A stretch of DNA of 34,484 nucleotides from Candidatus Coprocola pullicola (GCA_018715395.1 DVLQ01000028.1:1-34484); one strand, 5' to 3'. Shown: positions 26,781-34,194, counted from the stretch's first letter. Notes: a model not told the origin generated them from the sequence alone. Program-made: numbers and translations.

Positions 26781-27062
26781 GAAAAAGCTTCCCGACAACT
26801 TGTCGGAAAGTTATGTATCCTGAGTATTTTCACTTCGTCCCAAATTGGGATGAAGTTATCTTTCGGTGTATGGGATTTTAAAAATTTAACTTTGGACCAA
26901 GTTGGTCTGAAGTAAATGATTAATGTTAGAACTTTGTGCCAATTTGGCACGAAGTTATTTCTCACCAATTTGGCGAGAAATGTGGTACCAGGCATTTCAT
27001 TAGTTCTTGATTTTAAAATGATTTAGAGTTATCTTTTGCCCTTTCACAAATTGGCAAGCAGT

Positions 27063-27171
27063 GTAAACCTGTACAGGTTCACTCGTTTTTGCAAAACGGC
27101 TTGTTGGGGCAGCGTCCCCAACCCCCTTTGAACGGTATCTGAAATACCGGCTACGCATTCATGCTGAATGC
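27063..27171 (+). repeat. Four further hairpins of unrelated sequence within the array
   Basis: AACCTGTACAGGTT is a perfect palindrome at 27066-27079. GTTGGGG/CCCCAAC spans 27103-27122. CGGTAT/ATACCG spans 27133-27149. GCATTCA/TGAATGC spans 27155-27171. They lack the CAA-N-TTG centre. GGGG...CCCC stems followed by a C-rich run are frequent next to mobilisation or recombinase genes, but no function can be given. Confidence 0.6.
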
Positions 27172-27354
27172 TGGTTTTCTGTACTTCGACACAAAAGTTG
27201 TAGAAGTGGAAAAATCATAGAAATCATTTCTCTGCAATTTTCAGCAATGACAAACTTGTCGGTTTTTCTTGGATGTGATAGACTGAAAACATAAAAATAT
27301 GAATATAGAGATCACATAAAAAGAGGGACAATTTGTCCCCAGATTTGAGCGAAG

Positions 27355-27425
27355 AAAGCTGTTACATAGAAACATTCCGTCAGGCAATCTGCTTGGCTGG
27401 TGATGTCCTATGTGACGGCTTTTTT
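27355..27425 (+). promoter_or_regulatory. Long attenuator-like hairpin before the 60-aa gene and recombinase
   Basis: A 15-bp stem pairs 27355-27369 (containing AGCTGTTACATAG) with 27408-27422 (containing CTATGTGACGGCT), with two G-T pairs. Its 3' arm runs into a six-T tract. The 38-nt apical part can fold further (ACAT/ATGT and G/C-rich pairs). It has terminator form but a large, structured top, and lies 65 nt before the next start codon. It could end upstream transcripts or act as a regulated attenuator for the recombinase operon. Confidence 0.6.
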
Positions 27426-27489
27426 ACTTTTTCAACTTCTGTCCAACTCGGTCTGAAGTTGAAATTTACAGACAGAAACGGAGGAATTT

Positions 27490-27672
27490 ATGATTGCAGT
27501 GATTCACAGAGGAGAGAAGTTCAAAGAAATGCTGGAAGAATTTCAGCAAAAACGAGCGGAGTTTATCGCACAAGAAATCCGATGTTTTGATGCGGAAACC
27601 TTATTTTGCCTGCTAGAAACTATTCAGGGAAATGGTCACAAACTTGTGCATCTTACAGGGATGGCGGTATGA
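27490..27672 (+). CDS. 60-aa protein of unknown function upstream of the recombinase
   Basis: This small soluble protein (MIAVIHRGEKFKEMLEEFQQ ... ETLFCLLETIQGNGHKLVHL) is predicted mainly helical, with no motif I recognise. GGAGG (27480-27484) lies 5 nt before the ATG and the recombinase starts 21 nt after its stop, so the two are probably cotranscribed. It may be a recombination directionality factor or other small accessory protein of the recombinase; that is inferred from position only. Confidence 0.6.
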   Translation: MIAVIHRGEKFKEMLEEFQQKRAEFIAQEIRCFDAETLFCLLETIQGNGHKLVHLTGMAV

Positions 27673-27693
27673 TAAAGTTGGAGGTGGAGCAAT

Positions 27694-29511
27694 ATGAAGA
27701 AATCAAGACAAACGAATGTTGATACAAGAGGTGTTGCGATATATGCACGAAAATCTCGTATTACCAACAAAGGTGACAGTATCGGAGTTCAGTTCAAACA
27801 ATGTGCTGATTATGCCAGACGGGAATTGAATTTAGAGGACGACTACCAGTTTATGGAGTATGAAGATAAGGGGCTGAGTGGGTATTTTTCAGACCGACCG
27901 GATTATCAAAGAATGTTGCGAGATGTGCAGGACGGAAAAATCAGAGCAATTGTCTGTTATAAATTAGACCGTATTGGAAGAAAGACAACCGATTTGCTTC
28001 ACTTGATGGACTTCCTTGAAATGTATCATGCGGATCTGCTCATTTGCTCTAATGGAATCAATACCGCATCCGGTTTTTCAAAAATTTTTATCCAGCTCTT
28101 TGCGGTCATTGCAGAATTTGAAAGAGATACTCTGACTGAACGAATTACCGATAATATGATGGAACTGGCAAAGGACGGACGATGGCTGGGCGGCAATACA
28201 CCTATGGGATTTGCCGTACAGAGGGTTTCGACAGGCAGCGGAAAAGGAAAATCTGCTTACAGCTACTTAATCAGTGTACCGGAAGAAAAACAGATGGTGT
28301 AGCGATTGTATGAACTTTTTCGTACAAACCGCAGTATCCAGACAACGGCAAAACAGATGAATCGGGAGGGGTACCGAACCCCTTCCGGTGCGGAGTTTAA
28401 TACATCAACTACCAGACTGGTTTTGAAAAATCCAATTTACTGTACTGCCGATCAACGCAGTTATGATTATTTTATCAACCATGATGGAAATGTATTTGGG
28501 GATTTATCTGAGTTTGATAGTCAGCATGGATTATCCGTTTACAACAAAACGGAACAGGAGAAATATGAAGACAGCGACAGTACATTCATTTCTCCAAAAT
28601 TCATACAGACTGTAGAAAGTAAGCCAATCAGTGAGTGGATTATTGCAGTGGGCAAGCATGAAGGTTTCATTCCCAGCGATCAATGGATTGAAATACAAGA
28701 ACTCCTGAATGCCATAGCCGAGAAATATAATCGTCCTCACCGTAAGACGAATGCTTTGTTGGCAGGACTGGTACATTGTCCGATTTGTGGCAAGCGTCTG
28801 AATGTTGTTTCAGAATCGAATCGCTGGACAAACGGAAAGCCACGTTTCAAATATGTTTGTCCGGGTTATCGCAGAAAGACCTGTAATTTCAAGGCGGTAG
28901 ATGGTGTGCGGTTGGATGAATTTATCGTACAGCAACTTTCTGATCTGTCGGATGAAGATAGCGAACATTTCAGAGGAATTCTGGAAATTAAGGTTGAAGA
29001 AGTACTGGAACAGTCCAACTCTGCGCAGGAATATACACTTCTCAAAAAGAAAAAAGAGAAGTTGCAGGCAGATATTATAGCGCAGACAAAAAATATGCGG
29101 GAGGTGAATGAAAGCATCCGCTGTTATCTCCAGGAAGATATTCAGAATATGTCAGTGGAGCTGCGGGAAACAGAGCGTCTGTTGTTTCGATTGGATGAAA
29201 ACCGTAAAAACAGCATGGTTGCTATCCGGGATTTGGAACAGACAAAAGAAAGGCTGCTCTCCTTTGCAGAATATGCAAAAGATGCGCAGCCGGAGGTTCT
29301 TGTAACGTTAATACGAAGTATTGTGGAACGGATTTATATTGTTGATAAAGATGATGAGCGTTACTGCCATATCTTTATCAAAGGCTGTACTGGAGAAGAT
29401 TATACCGGCTTCTTCCAAACAGCCGGTTACATAGAGCAAAATACTACCTCTGCGTGTGATTCAGAACAGGATTGCATTCGCACCAAAGTACAGAAGATAA
29501 GTAATATATAG
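27694..29511 (+). pseudogene. Large serine recombinase with an in-frame TAG
   Basis: Two pieces in one frame (27694-28302 and 28303-29511) form one recombinase of about 605 aa. The resolvase domain has the catalytic-serine region GVAIYARKSRITNKGDSIGV, then EDKGLSGYFSDRPDYQRML and YKLDRIGRKTTDLL. The recombinase domain has TKQMNREGYRTPSG, the zinc ribbon reads HCPICGKRLN ... YVCPGYRRKTC, and a coiled coil follows. TAG at 28300-28302 (M-V-*-R-L-Y) is one base from CAG (Q), the likely original. No other damage is seen. The last ten residues lie beyond the core in tnpA sequence. GGAGGTGG precedes the start. Confidence 0.88.
29471..29482 (+). other. attR of the serine-recombinase element
   Basis: ATTGCATTCGCA, matching attL with one difference. 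It lies inside the last codons of the recombinase gene. To its right the tnpA reading frame resumes with P-K-Y-R-R. Confidence 0.8.
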
Positions 29512-29889
29512 AAAAATGAAAGCAGAGATAGGACAAATACTTAGAGAACTATGTGAAAGAAAGGGAATAGAAATAATAGCATCAGAGTGTTGTCCAGACC
29601 ATATACATATTCTAATTGGTATACTGCCCAAATACAGTATATCGGAAATCGTTGGATACTTAAAAGGAAAAAGTTTTCTCATTATTTTTGATAGACACAA
29701 AAACTGAAAATACAAGTATGGAAATAGAATATTTTGGTGTAGAGGATATTATGTTGACACAGTAGTAAAAAATACAAAAAAGATACATGAATGTAGTAAC
29801 AATTCGTTAAAAGAAGACTTTGTATGGCAGATCAAATTCGTTTCAGTGAGTACATTGACCCGTTTACAGGTGAAAAAGTAAATAAATAA
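29476..29889 (+). pseudogene. 3' part of IS200-type tnpA (copy B), continuing from 18421
   Basis: After the core the TnpA sequence resumes as F-A-P-K-Y-R-R-*-V-I-Y-R-K-M, then KAEIGQILRELCERKGIEII, CCPDHIHILIGILPKYS (HuH-like site), YLKGKSFLIIFDRH, a TGA, KYKYGNRIFWCRGYYVDTV and, after a frameshift near 29823, MADQIRFSEYIDPFTGEKVNK-stop. With 18368-18421 it makes a full-length gene. The two stops (29498, about 29704) and the shift show decay besides the insertion. Confidence 0.85.
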
Positions 29890-29986
29890 AAATAGCCGTT
29901 CGGTAATTGAAGAAGTAGAGTACTTGTCGAATTATTAATGTACTTACAAACGCAGCTGGTAATTGCTCCTTCTAAAGGCAGAGCAA

Positions 29987-30007
29987 ACCACCGGCTTATC
30001 TGGTGGT
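29987..30007 (+). repeat. IS200/IS605-type end hairpin (copy C)
   Basis: ACCACC and GGTGGT with a 9-nt loop, about 130 nt upstream of the copy C start. It resembles the hairpin at 33409. The remaining sequence in 29890-30135 shows no gene. Confidence 0.5.
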
Positions 30008-30135
30008 CCTGATTTGCTTTAGTGTAGAAATCTGTATAGTAGACTTTAACAACTGGTGGCTATGAAAGCTTAAGCAAAAGTATTGAATAAGAAAATATAA
30101 GCCTGAACTATTTTACAAAAAAAGAAGGGTGCTCT

Positions 30136-30530
30136 ATGGCAGATAACTTATTGTATGTAAAAGGTATGCAAGTATCATATTTTACTTTAAAGTCCAGAAG
30201 GAAAAACATTTATTTTTAATTGTATGAAGATATCCAAAAGATAAAAAAAGATTTGTACAAATAGAAAGGAATAGAAATCATACAAAGGCACATGATGCCA
30301 AAGCATATTTATTTTCAGGTAAAGATACCGCTAAAAGGGAGTGTGTCATCATTTATGAGATAAAAGTGTAATGATGATATTGAATTGCTATGCAAATTTA
30401 AAATAGAAATTTTCAGGTAACAGGATGCTACAATTGAACCAAATACAGCAAAAAATGTATAAGAGAACAAAAAAACAATACCAAACCAAATATCATCTAA
30501 ACACAAAAAATAGAAACACCCTTTTAAGGG
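30136..30530 (+). pseudogene. Decayed IS200-type tnpA (copy C)
   Basis: ATG 30136 begins M-A-D-N-L-L-Y-V-K with a recognisable but altered N-terminus. One frame gives K-G-I-E-I-I-Q-R-H-M-M-P-K-H-I-Y-F-Q-V-K-I-P and SVSSFMR-stop. A later part reads A-T-I-E-P-N-T-A-K-N-V and ends with the H-P-F-*-G remnant of the usual N-P-F-K-G tail near 30520. The H-I-Y-F replaces the catalytic H-I-H-M, and there are many stops, so it is dead. Confidence 0.7.
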
Positions 30531-30622
30531 CATATTTCCTCCTATTACTAAAGCTTGAACAAAGTGAGGACCGGAGTTGTTTATGAACTGGCTATTTTAT
30601 AAAACCCTATAGAGCTGGAGTA

Positions 30623-30645
30623 AACCACATCATTTATGTGTAGTT
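30623..30645 (+). repeat. Degenerate IS200-type end hairpin (D)
   Basis: AACCACAT (30623-30630) pairs with ATGTG and, past a 2-nt bulge, GTT (30636-30645). No tnpA follows it, so it may be the remaining end of another deleted copy. Confidence 0.4.
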
Positions 30646-30665
30646 ATGATTGCTTTAAAAATAGA

Positions 30666-30688
30666 ACCCCTAGAAAAAAACTAGGGGT
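30666..30688 (-). terminator. Terminator for the minus-strand XRE gene
   Basis: ACCCCTAG and CTAGGGGT form a perfect 8-bp stem around seven bases. Read on the minus strand it is followed by TCTATTTTTAAA. It lies about 158 nt downstream of the XRE stop. Confidence 0.6.
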
Positions 30689-30749
30689 AAATAAAAAAGG
30701 TTTTAATATGTGACTTTTCTATAGAAAAGCAATTTTTATAAGAAATGAA

Positions 30750-30798
30750 CTAACACTTCTGGTTTTAAAATACCTATTTTAAGGTAATTATGTGTTAG
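30750..30798. repeat. 49-nt imperfect palindrome
   Basis: Outer arms CTAACAC (30750-30756) and GTGTTAG (30792-30798) enclose a nearly concentric inner palindrome TTAAAATA-cc-TATTTTAA (30765-30782). It lies in the 3' untranslated region of the XRE gene and could fold as one long hairpin. It may be a MITE remnant or an RNA-stability element. Confidence 0.5.
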
Positions 30799-30845
30799 AA
30801 TATAATGATTTGATCATTTATTTTAAGAAAGTAATCTAAAATGAT

Positions 30846-31319
30846 TTAGTTTTCTTTTTTTGTTTCTTCAACAGGCATTTCGGTTTTGTTTTCTTCAACA
30901 CCATAAGCCGCTACAGGTTCAGCTACCTGTAATACAGTTTCTTGTTTAGGAGGTTGTCCATAAACAATGGTTTCGTCTTCTTCATCTTTGCGTGCTTCTA
31001 ACCATTCCATAAAGAAAAGAAGCTCTTCTATTTTTTTAGGATTATGAGAAATGTTGGCATAGTGACGACGTACTTCATTAAATTCATTAGAATTATCATC
31101 TCTGATATAAGGATAACGAATGTCGTTTACACCAAGAAGAAAGTCCATAGAAACATTAAATATGGAGGCAATCTTTTTTAAATCTTCGATAGAAGGGCTA
31201 TTTCTACCAGATTCATAATTTGCGATTGCTGTGTAGCCGTAATTTAACATTTTTCCTAGACGTACCTGAGTCATTTTTTTTTCTTTTCTTAACATTCTCA
31301 GTCTGTCTTTGAATTGCAT
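30846..31319 (-). CDS. XRE-family transcriptional regulator
   Basis: This 157-aa protein has an N-terminal HTH domain at about residues 3-60 (RLRMLRKEKKMTQVRLGKML, YTAIANYESGRNSPSIEDL, FNVSMDFLLG). A helical middle follows, then an acidic tail rich in E, P and V. ATG 31319 is chosen because AGAGGTG lies 7 nt upstream on the minus strand; a GTG at 31328 falls within that site. It is divergent from the Fe-S operon. A palindrome 25 nt before its start suggests self-repression. Whether it also controls the cysteine desulfurase gene is unknown. Confidence 0.85.
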   Translation of the reverse strand: MQFKDRLRMLRKEKKMTQVRLGKMLNYGYTAIANYESGRNSPSIEDLKKIASIFNVSMDFLLGVNDIRYPYIRDDNSNEFNEVRRHYANISHNPKKIEELLFFMEWLEARKDEEDETIVYGQPPKQETVLQVAEPVAAYGVEENKTEMPVEETKKEN

Positions 31320-31343
31320 TGTAATCACCTCTTAAAATATTTC

Positions 31344-31361
31344 ACATACTATATAGTATGT
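31344..31361. promoter_or_regulatory. Perfect 18-bp palindromic operator candidate
   Basis: ACATACTATATAGTATGT is fully symmetric and lies 25-42 nt upstream of the XRE start, overlapping possible -10 sequences (TATAGT on the minus strand). Single-domain XRE dimers commonly bind dyads of this size, so it is the likely operator. Confidence 0.6.
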
Positions 31362-31542
31362 TTCAAGAATGGAAGTTCATTCAGTAAAACTTCTTGTATT
31401 CTTATTTATTATATTGAAAAAAGATTTATACAGGAATACAATGTCATAATCATCGAAGGAAACAGTATAAAAATTTGCAATAAATGACGGATATTGCTGT
31501 TTTTTGTATAAAAAAAGGATAAAAATTCTTTAAAAATTTGTA

Positions 31543-31571
31543 TTGACAGAAAACGGCAAAAGTGCTATGCT
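31543..31571 (+). promoter_or_regulatory. Promoter of the Fe-S operon
   Basis: A perfect TTGACA (31543-31548) and TATGCT (31566-31571) with a 17-bp spacer, giving a leader of about 100 nt. Just downstream, AAATCATA (31580-31587) and TATGAATTT (31597-31605) form an imperfect dyad that could be a regulator site. Confidence 0.75.
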
Positions 31572-31679
31572 TATACCATAAATCATATAGAAATAGTATG
31601 AATTTTTGTTTGTTTATTTGTTTTAAAAAGGGAAATGATATAAAATAACTGTTTATATATTAAAGGGGTGTATAATTTT

Positions 31680-32861
31680 ATGGAAACAAAAATTTATTTT
31701 GATAATGCTGCGACAACACCGGTTAGAAAAGAAGTATATGAAGAAATACTACCATATTTTATGCAATATTATGGAAATGCTTCCAGTGTGTATACCATTG
31801 CAAGAGAAAGCAAAAAAGCATTGGAAAAAGCAAGAGAACAGGTAGCAAAGGTACTCAATGCAGAACCAAGTGAAATTTATTTTACAGCAGGAGGTTCTGA
31901 AAGTGACAATATGGCGTTGAAGGGAGTAGCAGAAGCATTAGAAAAAAAAGGAAAACATATTATTACAACAAAAATTGAACATCATGCAATATTGCATACT
32001 TGTGAGTATTTAGAAGAAAGAGGATTTGAAGTAACCTATTTGCCGGTAGATGAATATGGAAAAATTAGCTTGGAAGAATTAAAAAAAGCCATTCGTAATG
32101 ATACAATATTGATTTCTGTCATGTTTGCCAATAATGAAATTGGTACTATACAGCCTATTGCAGAAATTGGAGCTATTGCAAGAGAAAGAGGAATTTATTT
32201 CCATACAGACGCAGTTCAAGCAGTAGGTCATGTAAAAATTGATGTACAAAAAATGAATATTGATTTACTATCATTGTCTGGTCACAAGCTTTGTGGACCA
32301 AAGGGAATTGGCGCCATTTATATCAGAAAGGGCGTCAACATAAAGCCATTGATTCATGGAGGAGCACAAGAAAAAAGAAGACGTGCAGGTACAGAAAATA
32401 TTGCTGGTATTGTAGGACTTGGAAAAGCCATAGAATTGGCTGAAAAAGAAATGGAAGAAAACACAAAAAAATTAATTTATTTAAGAGATAAATTGATACA
32501 GGGTATTTTAGAAAAAATTCCATACAGTAAACTCAATGGACACCCTACAGATAGATTGCCTGGAAACTGCAATGTTTCATTTGAATTTATAGAAGGAGAA
32601 TCTATGTTACTGCTATTGGACAGCAAAGGAATTGCTGCATCTAGTGGTTCTGCTTGTACATCAGGCTCTTTGGATCCTTCTCATGTGCTTTTAGCCATTG
32701 GACTGCCTCATGAAAAAGCACATGGCTCGCTGCGTTTGACATTAGAGTATTATAATACAGAAGAAGAGGTAGATAAAGTATTGAAAGAATTGCCTGATAT
32801 TGTTTCAAGATTAAGAGAAATGTCGCCATTATATGAAGCATTTTTAAAAGAACAAAAATAA
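31680..32861 (+). CDS. nifS: Cysteine desulfurase (NifS/IscS family)
   Basis: This 393-aa PLP enzyme takes sulfur from cysteine for Fe-S cluster assembly and tRNA thiolation. It starts [29 protein letters not shown] and [19 protein letters not shown] follow. The PLP lysine is in [18 protein letters not shown] near residue 203, and the catalytic cysteine is in [10 protein letters not shown] at about 326. ATG 31680 is favoured; GGGG at 31665-31668 serves as binding site. The scaffold gene follows 56 nt later. nifS and iscS cannot be told apart with certainty. Confidence 0.95.
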   Translation: METKIYFDNAATTPVRKEVYEEILPYFMQYYGNASSVYTIARESKKALEKAREQVAKVLNAEPSEIYFTAGGSESDNMALKGVAEALEKKGKHIITTKIEHHAILHTCEYLEERGFEVTYLPVDEYGKISLEELKKAIRNDTILISVMFANNEIGTIQPIAEIGAIARERGIYFHTDAVQAVGHVKIDVQKMNIDLLSLSGHKLCGPKGIGAIYIRKGVNIKPLIHGGAQEKRRRAGTENIAGIVGLGKAIELAEKEMEENTKKLIYLRDKLIQGILEKIPYSKLNGHPTDRLPGNCNVSFEFIEGESMLLLLDSKGIAASSGSACTSGSLDPSHVLLAIGLPHEKAHGSLRLTLEYYNTEEEVDKVLKELPDIVSRLREMSPLYEAFLKEQK

Positions 32862-32917
32862 TAGAATACTACAATTTTGAAAAATTTGTTTTGATAAAAA
32901 TACGGAGGAATGAAAAG

Positions 32918-33358
32918 ATGGAATATAGTGAAAAGGTAATGGATCATTTTATGAATCCAAGAAATGTAGGAGAAATGGAAAATCCCAGTGGTGTAGGTAC
33001 AGTAGGCAATGCAAAATGCGGAGATATTATGAAAGTATATTTGGACATTGAAAATGGTATTATAAAAGATGCAAAATTCAAAACATTTGGCTGTGGAGCT
33101 GCTGTAGCGACTAGTTCTATGGCAACAGAATTGGTGAAGGGAAAAAGTGTGCAGGAGGCTTTGGAAGTGACAAATAAAGCTGTAATGGAGGCATTGGATG
33201 GTTTGCCACCTGTAAAAGTACACTGTTCTTGTTTGGCAGAAGAAGCACTTCATGCAGCATTATGGGATTATGCACAAAAAAATGGCATTGTCATTGAGGG
33301 ATTAAAAGAACCGGTAGATGATATTGAACATCTTCATGATTTGCCTGAAGAAGTATAA
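32918..33358 (+). CDS. nifU: Fe-S cluster scaffold protein (IscU/NifU N-terminal type)
   Basis: This 146-aa protein accepts sulfur from the desulfurase and builds clusters. The three ligand regions are present: AKCGDI (C34, D36), FGCGAA (C59) and HCSCLAEEA (C103, C105). The start YSEKVMDHFMNPRNVGEM is diagnostic. GGAGG (32904-32908) lies 9 nt before ATG 32918. It has only the NifU N-terminal domain plus a short acidic tail. In many Clostridia mnmA or a related gene follows; here the operon ends at a terminator. Confidence 0.94.
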   Translation: MEYSEKVMDHFMNPRNVGEMENPSGVGTVGNAKCGDIMKVYLDIENGIIKDAKFKTFGCGAAVATSSMATELVKGKSVQEALEVTNKAVMEALDGLPPVKVHCSCLAEEALHAALWDYAQKNGIVIEGLKEPVDDIEHLHDLPEEV

Positions 33359-33371
33359 AATAATATATAAG

Positions 33372-33397
33372 GCTGTCGATTTTATCGACAGCTTTTT
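33372..33397 (+). terminator. Terminator of the Fe-S operon
   Basis: GCTGTCGAT and ATCGACAGC form a perfect 9-bp stem with a short T loop and a six- to seven-T tail, 13 nt after the scaffold stop. Confidence 0.93.
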
Positions 33398-33408
33398 TGT
33401 ATAGAGAA

Positions 33409-33431
33409 AACCACGCGTTAGACGTGTGGTT
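33409..33431 (+). repeat. IS200/IS605-type left-end hairpin (copy E)
   Basis: AACCACGCGT and ACGTGTGGTT form a 10-bp stem (one G-T pair) with a 3-nt loop, 59 nt upstream of a tnpA relic. This is the best-preserved of the end hairpins in the window. Confidence 0.6.
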
Positions 33432-33489
33432 CAAAAAAGCCTTCTGGAGTTGAGGCAGAAGCGATAGGAGGATTACAGATATACCTAGT

Positions 33490-33880
33490 TTATGGCATAC
33501 AAAATGAAATTGCAAATATCATGTTGTATTTGTGCCGAAATAGAAAACAAAAGTATTTTATTACAAAAAAGGAAAGCAATAGGAGAAATATTGAGAAAGT
33601 TATGTGGTGGGAAAGAGTAAATATATGAAAAGTAGAAGTGTGTCTAGAGCAGGTACATATTCTGGTAGAGATATTACATGAGTATATTAAGTTTTATGGG
33701 GAAAAGCAGTAAGATGTGACAGAAATAATTTTGTGAATTGAAATACAAATATAGTAATTTTAGTGTAAAGGCTATTATGTCGATACGGGAGGAAAATTCA
33801 TACAATATGTAGCCAATCAATTAACAAAATCAACTAGGAAAATAGCAAATACTAAAGTCGAAAAACTCTTTTAAGGGTAG
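33490..33880 (+). pseudogene. Decayed IS200-type tnpA (copy E)
   Basis: Across stops and shifts the relic reads L-W-H-T-K-*-N-C-K-Y-H-V-V-F-V-P-K, KRKAIGEILRKLCGGKE, C-L-E-Q-V-H-I-L-V-E-I-L (HuH-like region), G-Y-Y-V-D-T-G-G-K and the end remnant K-L-F-*-G near 33870. The whole length of the transposase is represented but nothing is functional. Confidence 0.75.
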
Positions 33881-34043
33881 CAGATAATACAAGTTGGCAG
33901 ACTAGGTTGTGTGGTTAATCATAAATAAGAAACAGGGGACTATGCTTGTAAAAAAATCAACTAGAAGAATAGCAAACGCTGAAGTCGAAAAAACCTTTTA
34001 AGGGTAGTAGGTAATGGATACACAGTTAACAGACTGGGTTATG
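33826..34043 (+). repeat. Two diverged direct repeats of about 90 bp
   Basis: 33826-33918 and 33953-34043 align along their length, sharing blocks such as AAATCAACTAG, AATAGCAAA, AAGTCGAAAAA, CTTTTAAGGGTAG and CAGACT. The repeat unit covers the end of the tnpA relic and its downstream end sequence; the period is about 128 bp. It is either a tandem duplication or the ends of two adjacent IS200 copies. Confidence 0.75.
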
Positions 34044-34166
34044 CGCTCACGTATCAGCTAAGCGCAGATGTCTATGCCTGCATAAAAAACACTCGTTAAA
34101 CAAATTATGTTGCACAATAGAATCTATAGTGGAACTGACTGCTGATTGTTTTTGTGAAAAAGTATG

Positions 34167-34194
34167 TTGACAAACTATTTTAGCATGATATTAA
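34167..34194 (+). promoter_or_regulatory. Possible promoter near the right edge
   Basis: A perfect TTGACA (34167-34172) and TATTAA (34189-34194), 16 bp apart. No gene follows within the window. The rest of 34044-34484 is A/T-rich, with one hairpin (TGCGCT/AGCGCA near 34040-34065) and no credible coding frame. Confidence 0.35.

Larger units (their letters stand above)
26704..27464 (+). repeat. Array of covarying palindromes (about ten copies)
   Basis: Nine to ten dyads of up to about 25 bp share outer ACTT(C/T) and GAAGT arms and a CAA-N-TTG centre, with different but self-complementary bases between. Centres and cores: 26716 GTGCAA-G-TTGCAC; 26799 CCGACAA-C-TTGTCGG; 26844 TCCCAA-A-TTGGGA; 26901 GACCAA-G-TTGGTC; 26943 GTGCCAA-T-TTGGCAC; 26969 CACCAA-T-TTGGCG (arms ATTTCT/AGAAAT); 27332 GGGACAA-T-TTGTCCC (no arms); 27447 (arms TTTCAACTTC/GAAGTTGAAA, weak core). 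Degenerate copies lie at 27041-27058, 27183-27207 and 27249-27260. They sit between hsdR and the recombinase. No protein gene is credible in 26672-27489. Confidence 0.85.
18415..29475 (+). mobile_element. Serine-recombinase integrative element carrying a type I restriction system (about 11.06 kb)
   Basis: The element is bounded by the shared core ATTCGCA (18415-18421 and 29476-29482) and splits an IS200 tnpA gene. The large serine recombinase lies at the right end, as is common for such elements. Cargo in order: tandem-HTH regulator, TnpV, relic of a replication-initiator-like gene, XRE control protein, hsdM, hsdS, FRG-domain gene, hsdR, palindrome array, 60-aa protein, recombinase. TnpV and the recombinase recall Tn4451-like and related Lachnospiraceae elements. 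No relaxase or conjugation genes are present, so it would need help to transfer. The recombinase is broken by a TAG, so it is probably trapped. Confidence 0.85.

Noticed and set aside
26747-26995. 82-codon minus-strand frame as a gene
   Set aside because: No ribosome binding site, the frame runs through hairpins and a terminator, and the phase is lost at neighbouring copies. It is kept only as a low-interest finding.
26704-27464. The palindrome array as a CRISPR
   Set aside because: Copies differ in sequence, spacing varies from 26 to over 80 nt, the repeats are fully palindromic, and there are no cas genes.
27333-27590. 85-codon plus-strand frame overlapping the 60-aa gene
   Set aside because: It has no binding site, crosses the long hairpin and a palindrome, and conflicts with the better-supported gene at 27490.
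28306-29511. Second half of the recombinase as an independent gene starting at TTG
   Set aside because: It is in frame with the first half, separated only by one TAG, has no binding site and lacks the catalytic serine.
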